Both the position numbers and the translations under genes were made by a program. 64,000 nucleotides of DNA from contig OZ231126.1 of the NCBI GenBank assembly GCA_965153355.1, positions 77,934,001-77,998,000 of the forward strand, read 5' to 3'. Origin of the DNA: Flaccisagitta enflata (taxonomy: Eukaryota; Chaetognatha; Sagittoidea; Aphragmophora). The notes under the pieces were generated by a model. The model ran no database searches. It was not told where the DNA came from and saw nothing but the letters and a program-made list of their open reading frames with translations. Positions 1 to 11,231 of this stretch are shown in pieces (within the stretch, counting starts at the first letter, position 1; each line of letters begins with the position of its first letter).

Positions 1-560
1 TGTGTCTCCCTGGCTTCCAACCCCCCCCCCTCTTTCCTCTTAGAAAGTCATAGTATAAAGAAGAACAAGTGGCAGCCAATAATCTTAAAATCCAATATTG
101 AAGACAGCGGGCGATATGAATTTGGAAATCAAACTTCTGTAGTAATAAGGGATCAGAGGTCATCGATCAAAAAAATCAGATGTCCATTGTCCAAGTTTTA
201 GAATTTTTGTTTTCTTCTTACTCCGAAATAAACCAGTCATCTTTTTATTTTTCTCAAGCGTTTGTCAATTCATGTGATAAATGCATTTTGTCCCAGACCA
301 GTTATTGAAAGTAGTTGCAGCGCAGTTGTCGCATTCCTGGATTACCGGTTTTGTAAAATAAGGCCTAAATCACAATTTTGATTTCACTGATAACTAGAAC
401 TCTGGGCTTTATTCTTTCTATCCATTGATAATTGATTGAGATGTTTTGCAACATACCGGAGCGGCACTACACACTTTTCATCATTGTATTGTATAAACTT
501 TATTCATTCAAATTCAATCAACACACTGTTTATGTGCAATGGATGAAATATTAATACCTT
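1..560. other. Non-coding, no feature recognised
   Basis: AT-rich single-copy-looking DNA with stops in all frames. I see no exon, RNA gene or terminal repeat. Confidence 0.5.
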
Positions 561-646
561 TTGTCTCATAGTCCGCTGACTCATATCCCTCTGACACCAA
601 TTGTACCTTCTGTGATAAGGTGGAAGGGAAAAGCAGGAGGGAGAAT

Positions 647-1200
647 GATGGCGCATTTCTACACGCAGACTATCGCGTTTTTGATGTGCCTATCGGTAGC
701 TCAGTATGTCTACTCGCACCACTCACTCCGCTCGCTCACTCCGTAGCACTCCACTTTGATATGCTCATATCACTTGCTCACTTCATTCACAGGCTCGCTC
801 AGTCACTTGGCTCACTCCTTTATGGGACAGCTGAAATTCATATGTGTTCACGCTGTAAATCGAGATTCTTGTCAATAGAAACACCCAAGGATGGCGCGTT
901 TTTTCAACCAGACGATCGCGTGTTTAGATACGTCGTTCAGGAATGCATCTCTATAAGAGGGTCTGTCCATCCATCGGTCCGTCTGTATCTCCATATATGT
1001 CACATAAATACTTAGCTTCAAAGTCAATACACGCAAAGACACAGTCCGGACGCATCGTTGCCCGGTCAGGCTTGTTGATGTGCCAATTGGTCACTCGTTA
1101 CATTTGTTCGCAGCACTCAACATTACTGGGCTTGCTCCCTCAGATCATAGACTCGCTTAATCCCTTGAGAGATGTTCAAATTCATGAATATTTGTGCTGA
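647..1200. repeat. Diverged tandem duplication, second copy interrupted
   Basis: A unit starting GATGGCGC at 647 is repeated from 890. The second copy is split by a 151-bp HINE-like insertion (926-1076), after which the similarity resumes (GATGTGCC, then a GCACTCA block, then AAATTCAT near the end). The first copy therefore serves as an empty-site paralogue for the insertion. No function is evident. Confidence 0.65.
926..1076 (-). mobile_element. HINE-like family A element, AGATGC hairpin subtype
   Basis: It begins AGATACGTC, then GCATCTCTATAAGAGG (imperfect hairpin), then a GTCC/GTCT-rich stretch, and ends with the subterminal inverse GGACGCATC and GGCTTGTT. Comparison with the paralogous empty site at about 647-680 shows insertion into a T run with no clear target duplication. 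The HINE assignment is inferred from architecture. Confidence 0.65.
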
Positions 1201-1878
1201 AAACGTAATGTACGGAAATGATCGCGATCATTATCGTCACTAGAAACACGCCCACTGATTCTCGAGCTTTTGATCCCATTTCATTGTATTTTCATCGCCT
1301 TTGCAAGACACAGATTCATCTCGTCTTGTCTCGTCTGGCAAGAGAGAATGGAGTCTACAGCTTTTTTTTAAAAATGCGACGTGGAATAGCGAGTACATCA
1401 AATGTTTCATTCATAAAGAGGTCGGTAAAAGGGAGAACAGCATTGTTTACCAAAGGGGATGACTTTTTTCCATTTCTCTGAAGAGAGAAAACGGCAGAAA
1501 AAAGGCGACTTAAAAATGGAAGCGAGCGAAAGAAAAAAGTGGGGGATGTAGCAGAGATGGCGGAAAGGGGGGGGGGGAGGAGTTGATGCGGCTTTATGTG
1601 GGGTCAGTGGTGCCCGTCGCTTTCCGTTCAAAGTCATGCCAATGGACTTGAAAACTTCATTTCACAGAGTCCCATCTACGACCTGTATTTGTGACCAGAC
1701 AATTGACAGAGTACTGACAACAAACCTAGTTTTTCTTTCTTCATCCGTCCTGAACAAATTGTGAAAAAATCCGGCCGCTTTAACTGACCACGTTTACTTT
1801 ACCACACATATGCGAGTCAAATTGTTCACTGAAAGAATGTTGATGGTTTACCACTTTCATGATGTATTTAGATTTTAG
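1201..1878. other. Non-coding, no gene recognised
   Basis: This stretch contains a G run near 1567-1577 and A-rich patches. Its short open frames show no protein family signature. Confidence 0.4.
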
Positions 1879-2787
1879 TAAGGGAGTACGAGATTCAGGA
1901 GAAAATCACTTTTTTCAAAATATCACCCTTGCTACCAGATAAGACATGGAGAACTGAGTAAACCCGATTTTTATTCGAGGCATTTTTGTACTACTATAGG
2001 CATCAAAACAACAGTTTTTGGCCTGCAGAAACAACCGTCTACATCCCTAACCATGTAATCATATACCAAAAAAAATTTCAAGGCTTCTTTGGCCGTTTCA
2101 GAGAGAAAAAAAATTAAATGTTTATTAACCTATGCTGGAAAAGGCAACAAATTTTGATGCAAAATATCTCCCACCAGGAATTTTCACAACCTATCCCCCT
2201 TGCATATTGGAAATTTGTCCACAATTTTTCAGTAAAACCTGCTCATTTACTAATATAGTATATGCAAAAATTTTCGCGACCTTTAGTTTTTAAGAATTTT
2301 TGCATAATTAAAAAAAAAACAATCAGGGGGTCGTGTGACAAATGAAATTGTAAAATTTGGATACTTTAACTTCAAAATTGCAAAAACCTATCTTCCCGTT
2401 GGAGTAACGTCATGAGATTTGAACTGTAGTTAGAAGACGCATAACAGAGTATACATACAAAATCTTATTGATCTAGCCCAAAATTAAGTATGGTTTTCAT
2501 ACCTTTTTCCATGTAAAGCTGTGTCAGGAGGGATTTTTGAAAAAAATATTTTTGTAGCGGATAATTTTAATACGAGAACAAAGGGGAAAAATTCGCATTT
2601 TCAAAAACATCAGATCCATTGTATGACATTTTATTTGCGTCTGATGTTTTTCATTTTTCGGATTATTTATTTTCTATGCGAATCTAAAATTATCCGTAGC
2701 CATAGTAATGCTCATTTTTTCAGCCAGATATCATGAAAGTTCTATGTTTTCTGCTGACAAGTGCACAAGCTAAACGAGTTCTACAGA

Positions 2788-3094
2788 AACAAGCCCGACC
2801 GGGCAAAGATGCGTCCGGACTGTGTCTCTGCGTGTATTGGTCATGTGACATATACGGAGAGACAGATGGACGAACAGACGGGTGAAACGACTTAGTAATA
2901 GAGGAGGCTCTCAAAACATGTTGGTTGATCATTTGTTTCAGTGTAGGATCTCACCGTGGCCAAAAACAGCCGAGAAACGCGGTTTTTGCACAGGTGTAAC
3001 GGACCGACCGACCGACGGACGGACCGACGGACCGACCGACGGACGGACGGACGGACAAACCCTCTTATAGAGATGCGAGGACGCATCTAAAAAA
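2788..3094 (+). mobile_element. HINE-like element(s), AGATGC subtype, degenerate
   Basis: The left part begins AACAAGCCCGACC and carries GATGCGTCCGG. The right part has a GGAC/GACC tract, CCTCTTATAGAG and the terminal hairpin AGATGCGAGGACGCATCT followed by A residues. About 60 bp of unrelated sequence lies between, so this may be one broken copy or two abutting fragments. Confidence 0.6.
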
Positions 3095-3101
3095 GAACGG
3101 G

Positions 3102-3105
<4 letters not shown>

Positions 3106-3170
<65 letters not shown>
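3106..3170. repeat. (GAAA)n microsatellite
   Basis: About 16 uninterrupted GAAA units directly follow the A-rich end of the HINE-like element, so the array may have grown from its tail. Confidence 0.9.
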
Positions 3171-3173
<3 letters not shown>

Positions 3174-3261
3174 GAAGAGAAAGAAGAGCATCTGTTGAAA
3201 CTTCAAAATGTTAGATGATGGTCTTGATTTACCGTGCCCCGCTTAGAGTAGGTTGTGGTTA

Positions 3262-3425
3262 AGTTGAGAGAGGGAGCAGGGCAGCGGTCCCGAAGGGGTC
3301 GATGACCTATGCTTTCACACATATGGGGAATTTTCTCCTCCTCCTCCTCCTCCGCACCCTTCCCCCTCCCCCCAGCCTCCAAGCCCATATCTCAGCCTGG
3401 AGGCCCATATCCCAGTGGAAAATTT
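3262..3425. repeat. Foldback family B fragment (cap plus start)
   Basis: It contains a variant of the cap palindrome (GGTCCCGAAGGGGTC), then GATGACCTATGCTTTCACAC, a CTC-rich stretch and two weak 20-bp units. No opposite cap follows, so it looks truncated. Confidence 0.6.
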
Positions 3426-4383
3426 GCCTCATATATGTATTTAGGTATATATTTTAACATATACATATATATACATATATTAGATATATACATATGTTCG
3501 TGTATGCATGTGTGGGGGGCATGAGGGAGGAGAAAATAAGACCTATTGCCAAGATTTATGCGAATAATTAACAGAAAATGGGGGAGAAGGGGAAATATCT
3601 GTTTTTTACAAAATCATTCATAACTTTTTTTTGTAATACAAATTCGCATCGATTTTTTCAATAAATCACTTGTGGTAACATAGGTAATGACCAGAAAAAG
3701 TCAAATTTGGCCAAAAAAAAACTTCAATTTTGACCTCTCGTGAATAGCATAGTGAGTAGGGCTTAGATAAGATGTTAGAAACTTTTTTCAGCTCAATTGG
3801 TTGAAAAAAACCCCTGGGCTCGCTTAAAAAACTGAATTTTCTATAGTTTTTTGCGTTTTTCTGAGTCATTTTTGGAAAGAAAGTGTTTCAATATAATTCT
3901 AATGCTATATTTCAACGTTCAGTGTGTGCTTGTAAGTATGAACGTATGTGAGTATGAAGTAAAAATAAGTATGGTATCAGTAAAGTATCATGGAGTATGA
4001 AGTTGTGTAGTTTTGTGTAACTTAGCACGCGACTCTACGCGCGCAGGAACCTTTTTTAGGGAGGAATTGAAGCTGCATATTGCACCTGTAGAGTAAATTT
4101 GTTGACTTTTTATTTTACTTTGTACAAATCTGCCTTACCGCATTTGTATTTATTCATTTTCAAGTCCACTTATGAATGTATCTGTCATTATTTTCCTTTC
4201 ATCTGTTTATAATAAACCCATCTTGTCAATGATTTGTGGACTAAACTTTAGTAGGATACAATTTGAATGTTGACATGTCTTTCATTCTGTTCAACTGTCT
4301 CTGCGTCTGCCTTTTCATGTCTGTTTGACTGTCTGTACATTTCTCTGCCTGTCCCTCTGTCTGTCTCTCCCTCTGTCTGTCTT

Positions 4384-4388
<5 letters not shown>

Positions 4389-4422
<34 letters not shown>
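4389..4422. repeat. (CT)n microsatellite
   Basis: About 17 CT units inside a longer CT/TGTC-rich stretch (4290-4440). Confidence 0.9.
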
Positions 4423-4424
<2 letters not shown>

Positions 4425-4518
4425 GGCATCTTTAACTGCTTCTGTGTTCATCTATGTTTGATCGACTGTTTGTTTCTGATTTATTGTGTGTACTTTTCTT
4501 CCAATTGTATACTGCTGT

Positions 4519-7151
4519 AAGGGAGTACGAGATTCAGGAGAAAATCACTTTTTTCAAAATATCACTCTTGCTACCCGATAAACATGTTAGTAGGGCTTAG
4601 ACAAGATGTTAGAAACTTTTTTCAGCTTGATCAGTTGAAAAAAACCCCTCGGATCACTTAAAAAACTGATTTTTCTTTAATTTTTAACGTTTTTGGTTAT
4701 TTATTTTTTGCAAAAAAATGTTTTTATTTTTTTCTTAGATATTTTTTATATATCAACACTAGTAAGTGAGCCTGAAATAGTGAAAGGACCCTGCCAGTCT
4801 AAGAATTGATGAAAAAAAACAATTTTTCTAAAATTATAGACGCAGGAATGATGCAATACTAATGAAAGAAAGTCATTTTAGTTGCCAATACAAAGTATCC
4901 CTAAAAATCCTTGAAATAGAAGATAGTCTTATGGCATATCTGCATCTTGACACAAAATGTCAAAATGAAGTGGCCAAACTTCTTCGCTCCCTGCTTCTTC
5001 TGTAGTTTATTATAAATGGACTGTAGGGGTTCTTGTAGGTTATCATTTGATAGAGCCACTTCTTTGCATTCTGTTGGATTAGCAACATAGACCAACTCAT
5101 TTTGCTCCCAAAATCTGTATAAACAAATGATGGAACAAATTCCAAGTTTGAAATTGAGCTTAGTTGAGAGATATGCTCTTCCAGCTCTCGAAGATGGATT
5201 TGGAAGAAAGTACAAACAAGAATAGATGGTGTCTTTTACAAACATCTTGAGCAGTGTGATGTCATTAAATTGAAAAATGCCATGAAAGTCTTGATGAAAC
5301 AGCTAGCTGCAACTCCTTCAAGGCAACGAGGATTCAGTATCATCCCTGTTGACAACAAAGTTTGAGAAAATTATTTTGGGCACCCTTCTCAACAGCTAAG
5401 AAGCAAAGGAGGCTTTACTTTCCAAGTTATCAGTGACAAACTTGTGCTAAAAACAAGTTCAGATCTTGCCTTTGGTAACGAGGGAGCTAATATGTTGAAG
5501 GACAATGAGCTCAAGGCCAAACAGAAAGAAGTTCATCAAATTGAAGCAGATTTTTCAAAGTCTCAAAGAGAGATCATGAAAGCAAAATTGGCTTTGACAG
5601 ATAGTGGATCAGACAAGCTGGCAGGAGATATGGCCAAAAATAAACACAAGTACATTGCACCACTCTCATCTTAAGCTGAGGTTAAAAACTGTTATGACAG
5701 AATCAAAAAGCTGAGTAAGGCAGATCAAATGGCTATTCTGTGCCAGGAGTGAAGTTAAAAACGGCTTTGTTTTCAGAAATGCCAAATGATTTTGTCTATT
5801 TCAAGCAGTACAATATCGCAGCTAAACAGATGTACAAAAATTTGCTTGCTTTGTACACAGTTGACCCATCTGACCAAGAGGTCATTTCTTTAGAAGATGT
5901 CTATGTGGCTTCTGAGTCACTAGTTACTCAGTCTGCCAATAAGCAAGCCAAGAGGTCTAGGGTACCTGTGGAAGAGCGTCTGATAGACTTCAATTGGCCA
6001 TTATAGGAAGAAGAATTCGTTGTCACATTGCAAGAAGATGGCTGGAACCTTGGTTCTGTGCAATCTTACAATCAGCAACAAGATAGCATTTGTGTGCAAG
6101 CTCTCACTACTCTGAAAACAAGAGCAAAGGATGATCAAGGAAAAACATATTGGATCTATCCCAATGATGAAGTTTTGGATGACTTTGAAAGGAAACACAT
6201 ACTTGAAATCAGGCCTTTAGTAACCTTGGCTACAAATGTAAAAAGAAATGATTTGGTTTTTGCCCTTCTTAACCGTGAGATCATTGAGGCTATGTGGGGA
6301 CAACTTATTGGTTAAGATAGTTAAAAGCGTCATCTACAGATACAAAATTCTTGGAGAGAGCTTATGAGTTTCAAAATCATTGTGGGAGAACAATCATTTG
6401 TAGTTATTTTGCATTAGAAAAAAACTGGTGTATAAAATGGTCTCTCTATTAATGTCCCTCTTCCCGTCTCCCACACTCTGCTCTCTGATCTTCCTAATGA
6501 TTCATTTCATATAGCATTTCCACATAGGTGCAATGTTTTGACAATCACACCAAGTAAAACTCATACTTTTTATTCTTGCTCATCCAAATTGTGTGCTTGC
6601 TCATTGGATTTCTTATCCAAGATTTTTACTCAGTTGTGTTTGATATCAAAGTGTTTTTTATGTATATGTAATTTCAATGTCTGAATAACGGTTGATATGA
6701 TTACATATATATACATGTACTTAAAAAAATATCTGAACTTTTTCTTTCATCTTCTTTCAATTAATGAGGTTGTGATCAAATCAATTCAGGCTAGAAAAAC
6801 ATACTACGACTTAAAACGCTCAAGAATCATACCGTATCTGTATAATATTGACTAATTCTATACAAGGACAAAGAAGCTACTGATTATAGATGAAGTTATG
6901 TATGCATTTTGATGCATGTAATAGTTCATAAAAACTTGAGTAAGGTAATTTCACTTAAAAATCAATATTTTCACTCAAAACGCTATAAAAATACTAAAAA
7001 AATGGTCGTTTTTGTTTTTTGGGCCTTCCGGGGGGTATTTTTCAAGCCACAGCCTCCAAATTGGTACAAATCCATATATTTTGAGTCTACTGAGCCAAAA
7101 AAAGGGTAGCAAGCTCATTTCGTTTTGGTGACCCATTCTCGTACTCCCTTA
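4519..7151 (+). mobile_element. DNA transposon, hAT-like termini, 8-bp target duplication
   Basis: The left end reads AAGGGAGTACGAGA and the right end is its inverse (TCTCGTACTCCCTTA). Both are flanked by ACTGCTGT (4511-4518 and 7152-7159). Read as TAAGG, the terminus fits the YARNG consensus of hAT elements, and an 8-bp duplication also fits. The interior holds a decayed coding region (4910-6315) on the plus strand. No hAT dimerisation motif was recognised in it, so superfamily placement rests on ends and duplication length. Confidence 0.7.
4910..6315 (+). pseudogene. Decayed transposon protein of unknown family
   Basis: Coding-like sequence occupies three successive frames. Near 4910-5010 it includes LMAYLHLDTKCQNEVAKLLR. 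At 5091-5225 it includes SLVERYALPALEDGFG. A second frame (about 5230-5674) is rich in Lys/Glu. A third frame (5740-6315) contains FVYFKQYNIAAKQMYKNLLA, a TAG at 6004-6006, then KTYWIYPNDEVLDDFERKH and a terminal stop. At least four stops or shifts disable it. Its position between the 4519-7151 termini makes a transposition protein likely, but I do not recognise the family. The opposite-strand open frame at 4901-5245 is a shadow of it. A processed host pseudogene captured by the element is the main alternative. Confidence 0.55.
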
Positions 7152-7261
7152 ACTGCTGTACTTCATACTGTCTTTCTGTCTGTTTGTCTTTCAGTTAGTC
7201 TTTTCCCTTGTTCATCTGTTTGTCCATTAATTTGTTCATCTGTTCATCCCATACCTTTTGG

Positions 7262-7400
7262 ACTTCCCAGGCCTGAAATCTGCCCTCTCCAGCCTAAAAT
7301 CTACGCTCTCAGGCTCAAAATCTGCCCTCACAGGCTTCAAATCAGCCCCTCATGCTTTCAAATCTGGCTTCTCAGACCTCGTATCAGCCTTTAGTTTAGA
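7262..7400. repeat. 21-bp tandem array of foldback family B
   Basis: Six to seven units of about 21 bp with core GCCTGAAATCTGCCCTCT, diverging to the right. This matches the arrays at 21400-21600 and 22490-22750, but no cap palindrome is present here, so it is a remnant. Confidence 0.7.
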
Positions 7401-7800
7401 ACTCGAATCTGCTCTCAGACAAAACTATGTCCCCACCGTGCGAACAAAATCTCTGTGTAGAGTGCACTTAACTTTCACCTCATCTCATCTACAGTACGAT
7501 GGGAGCAATGACAACCTAGACTGGACAATAGATTTTAGGTATCCTAATTCTATTTGTATCGTAAAGTTTTTGAGGTCTAGGCTAATTAAAGGTTGCACTA
7601 TTGAGTGAAAATATTTGCATCTTTCTAACTTCAAATTGCGACTTGACCTCTTCAAGACTTCATTTTTCAAAGTTTATTTCTATCTCAATAGGTTGGGTGG
7701 AAAATTCTACAGGGTTTTTAAAAAAAAATCAGCTCAATCAGTCTATTTTTACAGGTTATTTAGCTATTTTAAGTTTTGCCTAAAAACTAATTTGCATAAT

Positions 7801-7995
7801 TTTTAGTCATGTGCACGCAACTCTACAACCCGCTTTGTCCGTTAGTTGGTTGGTCGGTTGGTCAGTCAGTTGGTTGAACTTTGCTTTTTTTATGATTTTA
7901 TTTCTTTGACCACACTGCTCCTGCCCAAATGGTCTGGTGACCTCAAATATGGCCCCTGCCCACCCGCAATCGGTAGCCATATATCCGGCCTTGTT
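7801..7995 (-). mobile_element. HINE-like family A element, left arm of palindrome
   Basis: It reads TTTTAGTCATGTGCACGCAAC, CTCTACAACCCGC, a GGTC-rich tract, CTGCTCCTGCCCAA, GCCCCTGCCCACCCGC and ends ATCCGGCCTTGTT. It lies tail-to-tail with the next copy across a spacer of about 28 bp. Confidence 0.75.
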
Positions 7996-8023
7996 GTTTA
8001 TTAAAGATAGCCGTAAAATCTCT

Positions 8024-8247
8024 AACATGGCCAGATACATGGCGACTCCAGTCGCATGCCGGTGGGCAGGGGCTGTAATTGAGGTCACCAGATCATTTGG
8101 GCACGAGCAGTGGAGCTCAAAACCGCAAAAACCCAAATAAAGTAAAATGTGACGGATGGACTGACAAATGGAGGGACCCACAGAGAGATGGACCAACGGA
8201 TGGACCAACAAAGGGGGGTGAAGAGTCGCTTGGCATGTGACTAAAAA
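8024..8247 (+). mobile_element. HINE-like family A element, right arm of palindrome
   Basis: It starts AACATGGCCAGATACATGG, contains CCAGTCGCATGCCGG and GGGCAGGGGC, a GGAC/GGAT tract, and ends GAGTCGCTTGGCATGTGACT plus AAAAA. It mirrors the left-arm copy. Confidence 0.75.
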
Positions 8248-8755
8248 TAGTCCGATTGAGCTAATTTTTTTTCAAAACTAAGATTCTTTGTCTGATCCAA
8301 TGAAATAGGTTAGAACTTTGAAAAATAGATTCTTGATGAGGTCAAGTCACAAATTGAAGTTTAAGAGATCTATGCAAATGCATTTACTCAATAGAGCAAC
8401 CTTTAATTAGCCAAGATCTCAAATATTTCATAACACAAATAAAATTAGGTTACCTAAAATCTATCTTCCAGTCTTGGTCTTAATTGCTCCCATTGTACTG
8501 TATATGACACTAGGTCCATTAATCTGTCATTCCATCTGTTGGTCTGTCATGCTGAAGTAAAACTGGAAATGCTTATGTAAAAAAATGTGTGGAAACACAT
8601 TTTCCATCACCAACTTGCAAATACTAGAGGCTCTGTCCATGTTTTGGACTGAGAGTGGTGTGTGTGTGGGGGGAGGGGTTCTGTGTGTTGGTGTATGCCT
8701 GTGTGAGGGTGTGTGTCTATGTGCAAGTGCCCTCAAATGAGTTTCAAGCCTGTTC

Positions 8756-8956
8756 AATTGCGGACACGCAACTTTATAGGTGGCTTAGTCCCTCTGTCCA
8801 TCAGTCTGTCTGTTGTTCCATGGTGATCAAGTCAAAAAGTATAAAAACAAGCGTTTTAGATACTTATTGTGTATGTTTGTGAATGGGAGGGTGGAGATTG
8901 GGGCGTGGATGAGGGTTGAATGCCCCTGCCCACTCGTCCGCAACGATATTGTAACC
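8756..8956 (-). mobile_element. HINE-like family A element, degenerate
   Basis: The TTGCGGACACGCAAC hairpin is followed by a GTCT/GTCC tract, GGTGATCAAGTC, GCCCCTGCCCACTCGTCC and GCAAC. The GGCCTTGTT end is lost. Confidence 0.6.
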
Positions 8957-9074
8957 CCACATTTCTTGTTTGTTGAATTAAGAGGAAGCAGATAAAGTAT
9001 TTTGGTTGGATATGCTCAGAGGTGAGAATGTTGATTAACTCATTTTGCCCTGAAAATTAGCTACTCAGAATAAA

Positions 9075-9201
9075 AACAAGGCCAAGTAGGCCAATATGGT
9101 GCGACGTGAGGATCGTCGACCTAATGCATTACCGACAGACAGACCAACCAACCAACCAATGGACACAGCCAGTTATAGAGGTGCTTTGTTGCACCTAAAA
9201 A
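9075..9201 (+). mobile_element. HINE-like family A element, AGGTGC hairpin subtype
   Basis: It starts AACAAGGCCAAGTAGGCC, carries a GACC/CCAA tract and ends with hairpin AGGTGCTTTGTTGCACCT followed by A residues. The stem differs from other copies but stays paired. Confidence 0.65.
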
Positions 9202-9410
9202 TCAACTAAAAATCTTTAAGCAGATAAAATTACTCCTCAAGAGCTAGCAAGTGGTGAAATCATCATGTCAATACTTATTTCTTTTAGATTTCAAAGTTGC
9301 TTAAAGGTATGAAGGTATTGATGAAGATTGATACTGAACATGACCATCATTTCAAATATCAATTTCAATTTCAGTTAGGGGCTGAAGGCAATGATAGCAA
9401 GGATAATCAA

Positions 9411-9871
9411 TTTTTAGTCGTCTGCATGCGACTATGACCTGCTTGTGCCGTCCGTCGGTCAGTCGGTCCGTTGGTCTGTCGGTTGGTCACGATGTTAAAA
9501 AAAAACAAACTCAAACCTAACGCCCTCTACAATGTAGGCAATTGCCATCTCTATGAAACAGCGTCTTTGTTACAATCAACCCTGTCACCTTTGAAAGCGC
9601 CCTAAAAAAGGTTCCTGTGCACGCAGAAAGTTGCGCATGGGTTCGTTCAGCCACGTTTTTGCGAAGGAACATTGTGAAGGGGGCCCAAAAGCATGATTTA
9701 GCGTATGACCGGGATGTAACCGGCGTAGTGGGCAGGGGCCATTTTTAGGCCATTTGGGCAGGAGCAGGGTGGGCAAAGACCGCAAAAAAGTAAATTTTGA
9801 CAACCTACCAACCACCAGACGGATGGATGGATGGACAGACAAAGTGGGGTGTAGAGTGGCAACTAAAATTT
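9411..9871. mobile_element. Inverted pair of degenerate HINE-like elements
   Basis: The left end is TTTTTAGTCGTCTGCATGCG with a GTCGGTC tract. The right end has GTGGGCAGGGGCC, a GGAT tract, AAAGTGGGGTGTAGAG and a decayed GGCAACTAAAATT. The centre (9510-9690) is unassigned. Confidence 0.5.
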
Positions 9872-9875
9872 GCTG

Positions 9876-10170
9876 ATTACCGTATTTCCGCTAATTACCG
9901 CCCTGGGTACTTACAAAATTGAGAAATAACAATAAAGCCCCTAGACGCTTACAAAATTGAAAAAAACAATGATTGTTTCACCTCCTAATTAGCGCCCCTT
10001 TAGGATGTTAGACAATGAATAACGTGCGGGAAAACAGATTATAAAAGAATTTAGAAACAAACAAGAGACAGAAAAATCTTCTCATTAGGTTAAAAAAAAA
10101 GGTTGAAAAGCATAAAAACTAAAAAAAAGCGTTCTTTTTATTATAGTTGAAATTCTGTTTAAATAGGGGG
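9876..10170. repeat. Possible degenerate MITE
   Basis: CCGCTAATTACCGCCC near the left and GGGGGCGCTAACG near the right form a weak inverted pair around AT-rich DNA with no open frame. The boundaries are guesses. Confidence 0.25.
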
Positions 10171-10576
10171 CGCTAACGTGATAATCTATCATCAGCAGTA
10201 AATGATTTGAGTATTTGATATCTAATAATCATTTTTACATGTTAGTTTAATAGCCAGTTAGTCAAATACTTACCCAATGACTCAGATAACTGATTTGATA
10301 GCCATGCAACATTCGGTTTTAACAACCAAAATTCAAGGTCCTTAAATCGGGTTTCTACTGTCGTTAAACGAGGCAAATTTCCTTTTCTTGCGCTTCTTCT
10401 TACAAGCAAATCTTTTCCTCTCCTTCCTTTCCTTTTACCTCTTCTCCTTTAACCTCTTTTACTTTTGTTTCTTCTTTTTTTGTTGTTGCTGTTGTTGTTG
10501 ATGTTGTTGTTATTGTTGTTGTTGTTGCTTTTCTGTTGCTTTTTTGTTTTGTTTTGTTTTTGGTGCTTAGTTGTTG

Positions 10577-10860
10577 TTTTTAGTCGCCTGCTATGCGACT
10601 CTACACCCCGCTTTGTCGGTCCGTCGTTCCGTCGTTTCGTCGGTCCGTCCGTCCGTCCGTCCGTCCGTCCGTCCGTCCGTCCGTCCGTCCGTCCGTCCGT
10701 CCGTCCGTCCGTCCGTCCGTCCGTCCGTCCGTCACACTTTACTTTTTTTGTTTTTTTGCGGTTAACGGCCTTACTGCTCCTGCCCAAGTGATCAAGTGAC
10801 CTCAAAAACGGCCCCTGCCCACCCGCACGCGACTGGGGTAGCCGTGTATCTGGCCTTGTT
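10577..10860 (-). mobile_element. HINE-like family A element with long (GTCC)n tract
   Basis: It begins TTTTAGTCGCCTGCTATGCG, then CTCTACACCCCGCTTTGTCGG and about 25 GTCC units (10635-10733). CTGCTCCTGCCCAAGTGATC, the subterminal inverse GCACGCGACT and TCTGGCCTTGTT follow. The GTCC array translates to SVRP repeats in three frames and is not a gene. Confidence 0.8.
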
Positions 10861-10880
10861 TTCTTTCTCGTCATCGTCCT

Positions 10881-10882
10881 TT

Positions 10883-10917
<35 letters not shown>

Positions 10918-11112
10918 TTCTTCTTTTTCTTCTTCTTCTTCTTCTTCTCCTGCTTCTTCTTCTTCTTCTTCTTCTTCTTCTTCTTCTTCTTCTTCTTCTT
11001 CTTCTTCTTCTTCTTCTTCTTCTTCTTCTTCTTCTTCTTCTTCTTCTTCTTCTTCTTCTTCTTCTTCTTCTTCTTCTTCTTCTTCTTCTTCTTCTTCTTC
11101 TTCTTCTTCTTC
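10881..11112. repeat. (CTT)n microsatellite
   Basis: About 75 CTT units with few interruptions, abutting the GGCCTTGTT end of the HINE-like element. Confidence 0.95.
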
Positions 11113-11231
11113 CTCTCTTTCTTTTTTTCTTCACTTTTTTTCCTCATCATCTACTTCGCTCCTTCATTTTTATTCTCATCTTATTATTTCTCCTCTTTTC
11201 ACAATCTGCTAAATCTTCTCTCTGTGAGTTA
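11111..11231. repeat. 121-bp direct repeat, copy 1
   Basis: It runs from TCCTCTCTTTC to GTGAGTTA and is apparently identical to 11717-11837. The two copies flank the foldback element at 11232-11690. Both are preceded by CTT repeats. Confidence 0.85.

Larger units (their letters stand above)
1879..3900. mobile_element. Degenerate copy of the TAAGGG-terminus DNA transposon
   Basis: It starts TAAGGGAGTACGAGATTCAG, near-identical to the left end of the 4519-7151 element for about 65 bp. A second matching block (about 3750-3870, with TAGGGCTTAGA and AAAACCCCTGGG) corresponds to 4590-4680. The 1.8 kb between the blocks is absent from the other copy and holds HINE-like and foldback fragments. I could not find a right terminus. 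Confidence 0.5.
7492..8500. mobile_element. 1-kb palindromic (foldback) transposon, TA duplication
   Basis: The ends are CAGTACGATGGGAGCAAT and its near-inverse ATTGCTCCCATTGTACTG, flanked on both sides by TA. Almost the whole element is an inverted repeat: 7492-7800 pairs with 8248-8500, and each arm carries a family A element facing the centre. No coding potential. The TA target and CAGT start suggest a Tc1/mariner-type mobiliser. Confidence 0.7.

Noticed and set aside
4901-5245. 114-codon minus-strand frame
   Set aside because: It overlaps the better plus-strand coding remnant of the 4519-7151 transposon, which continues beyond it.
10465-10799. Open frames with long SVRP/RPSV repeats
   Set aside because: Translations of the (GTCC)n tract of a family A element, open in three frames. 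No independent coding sign.
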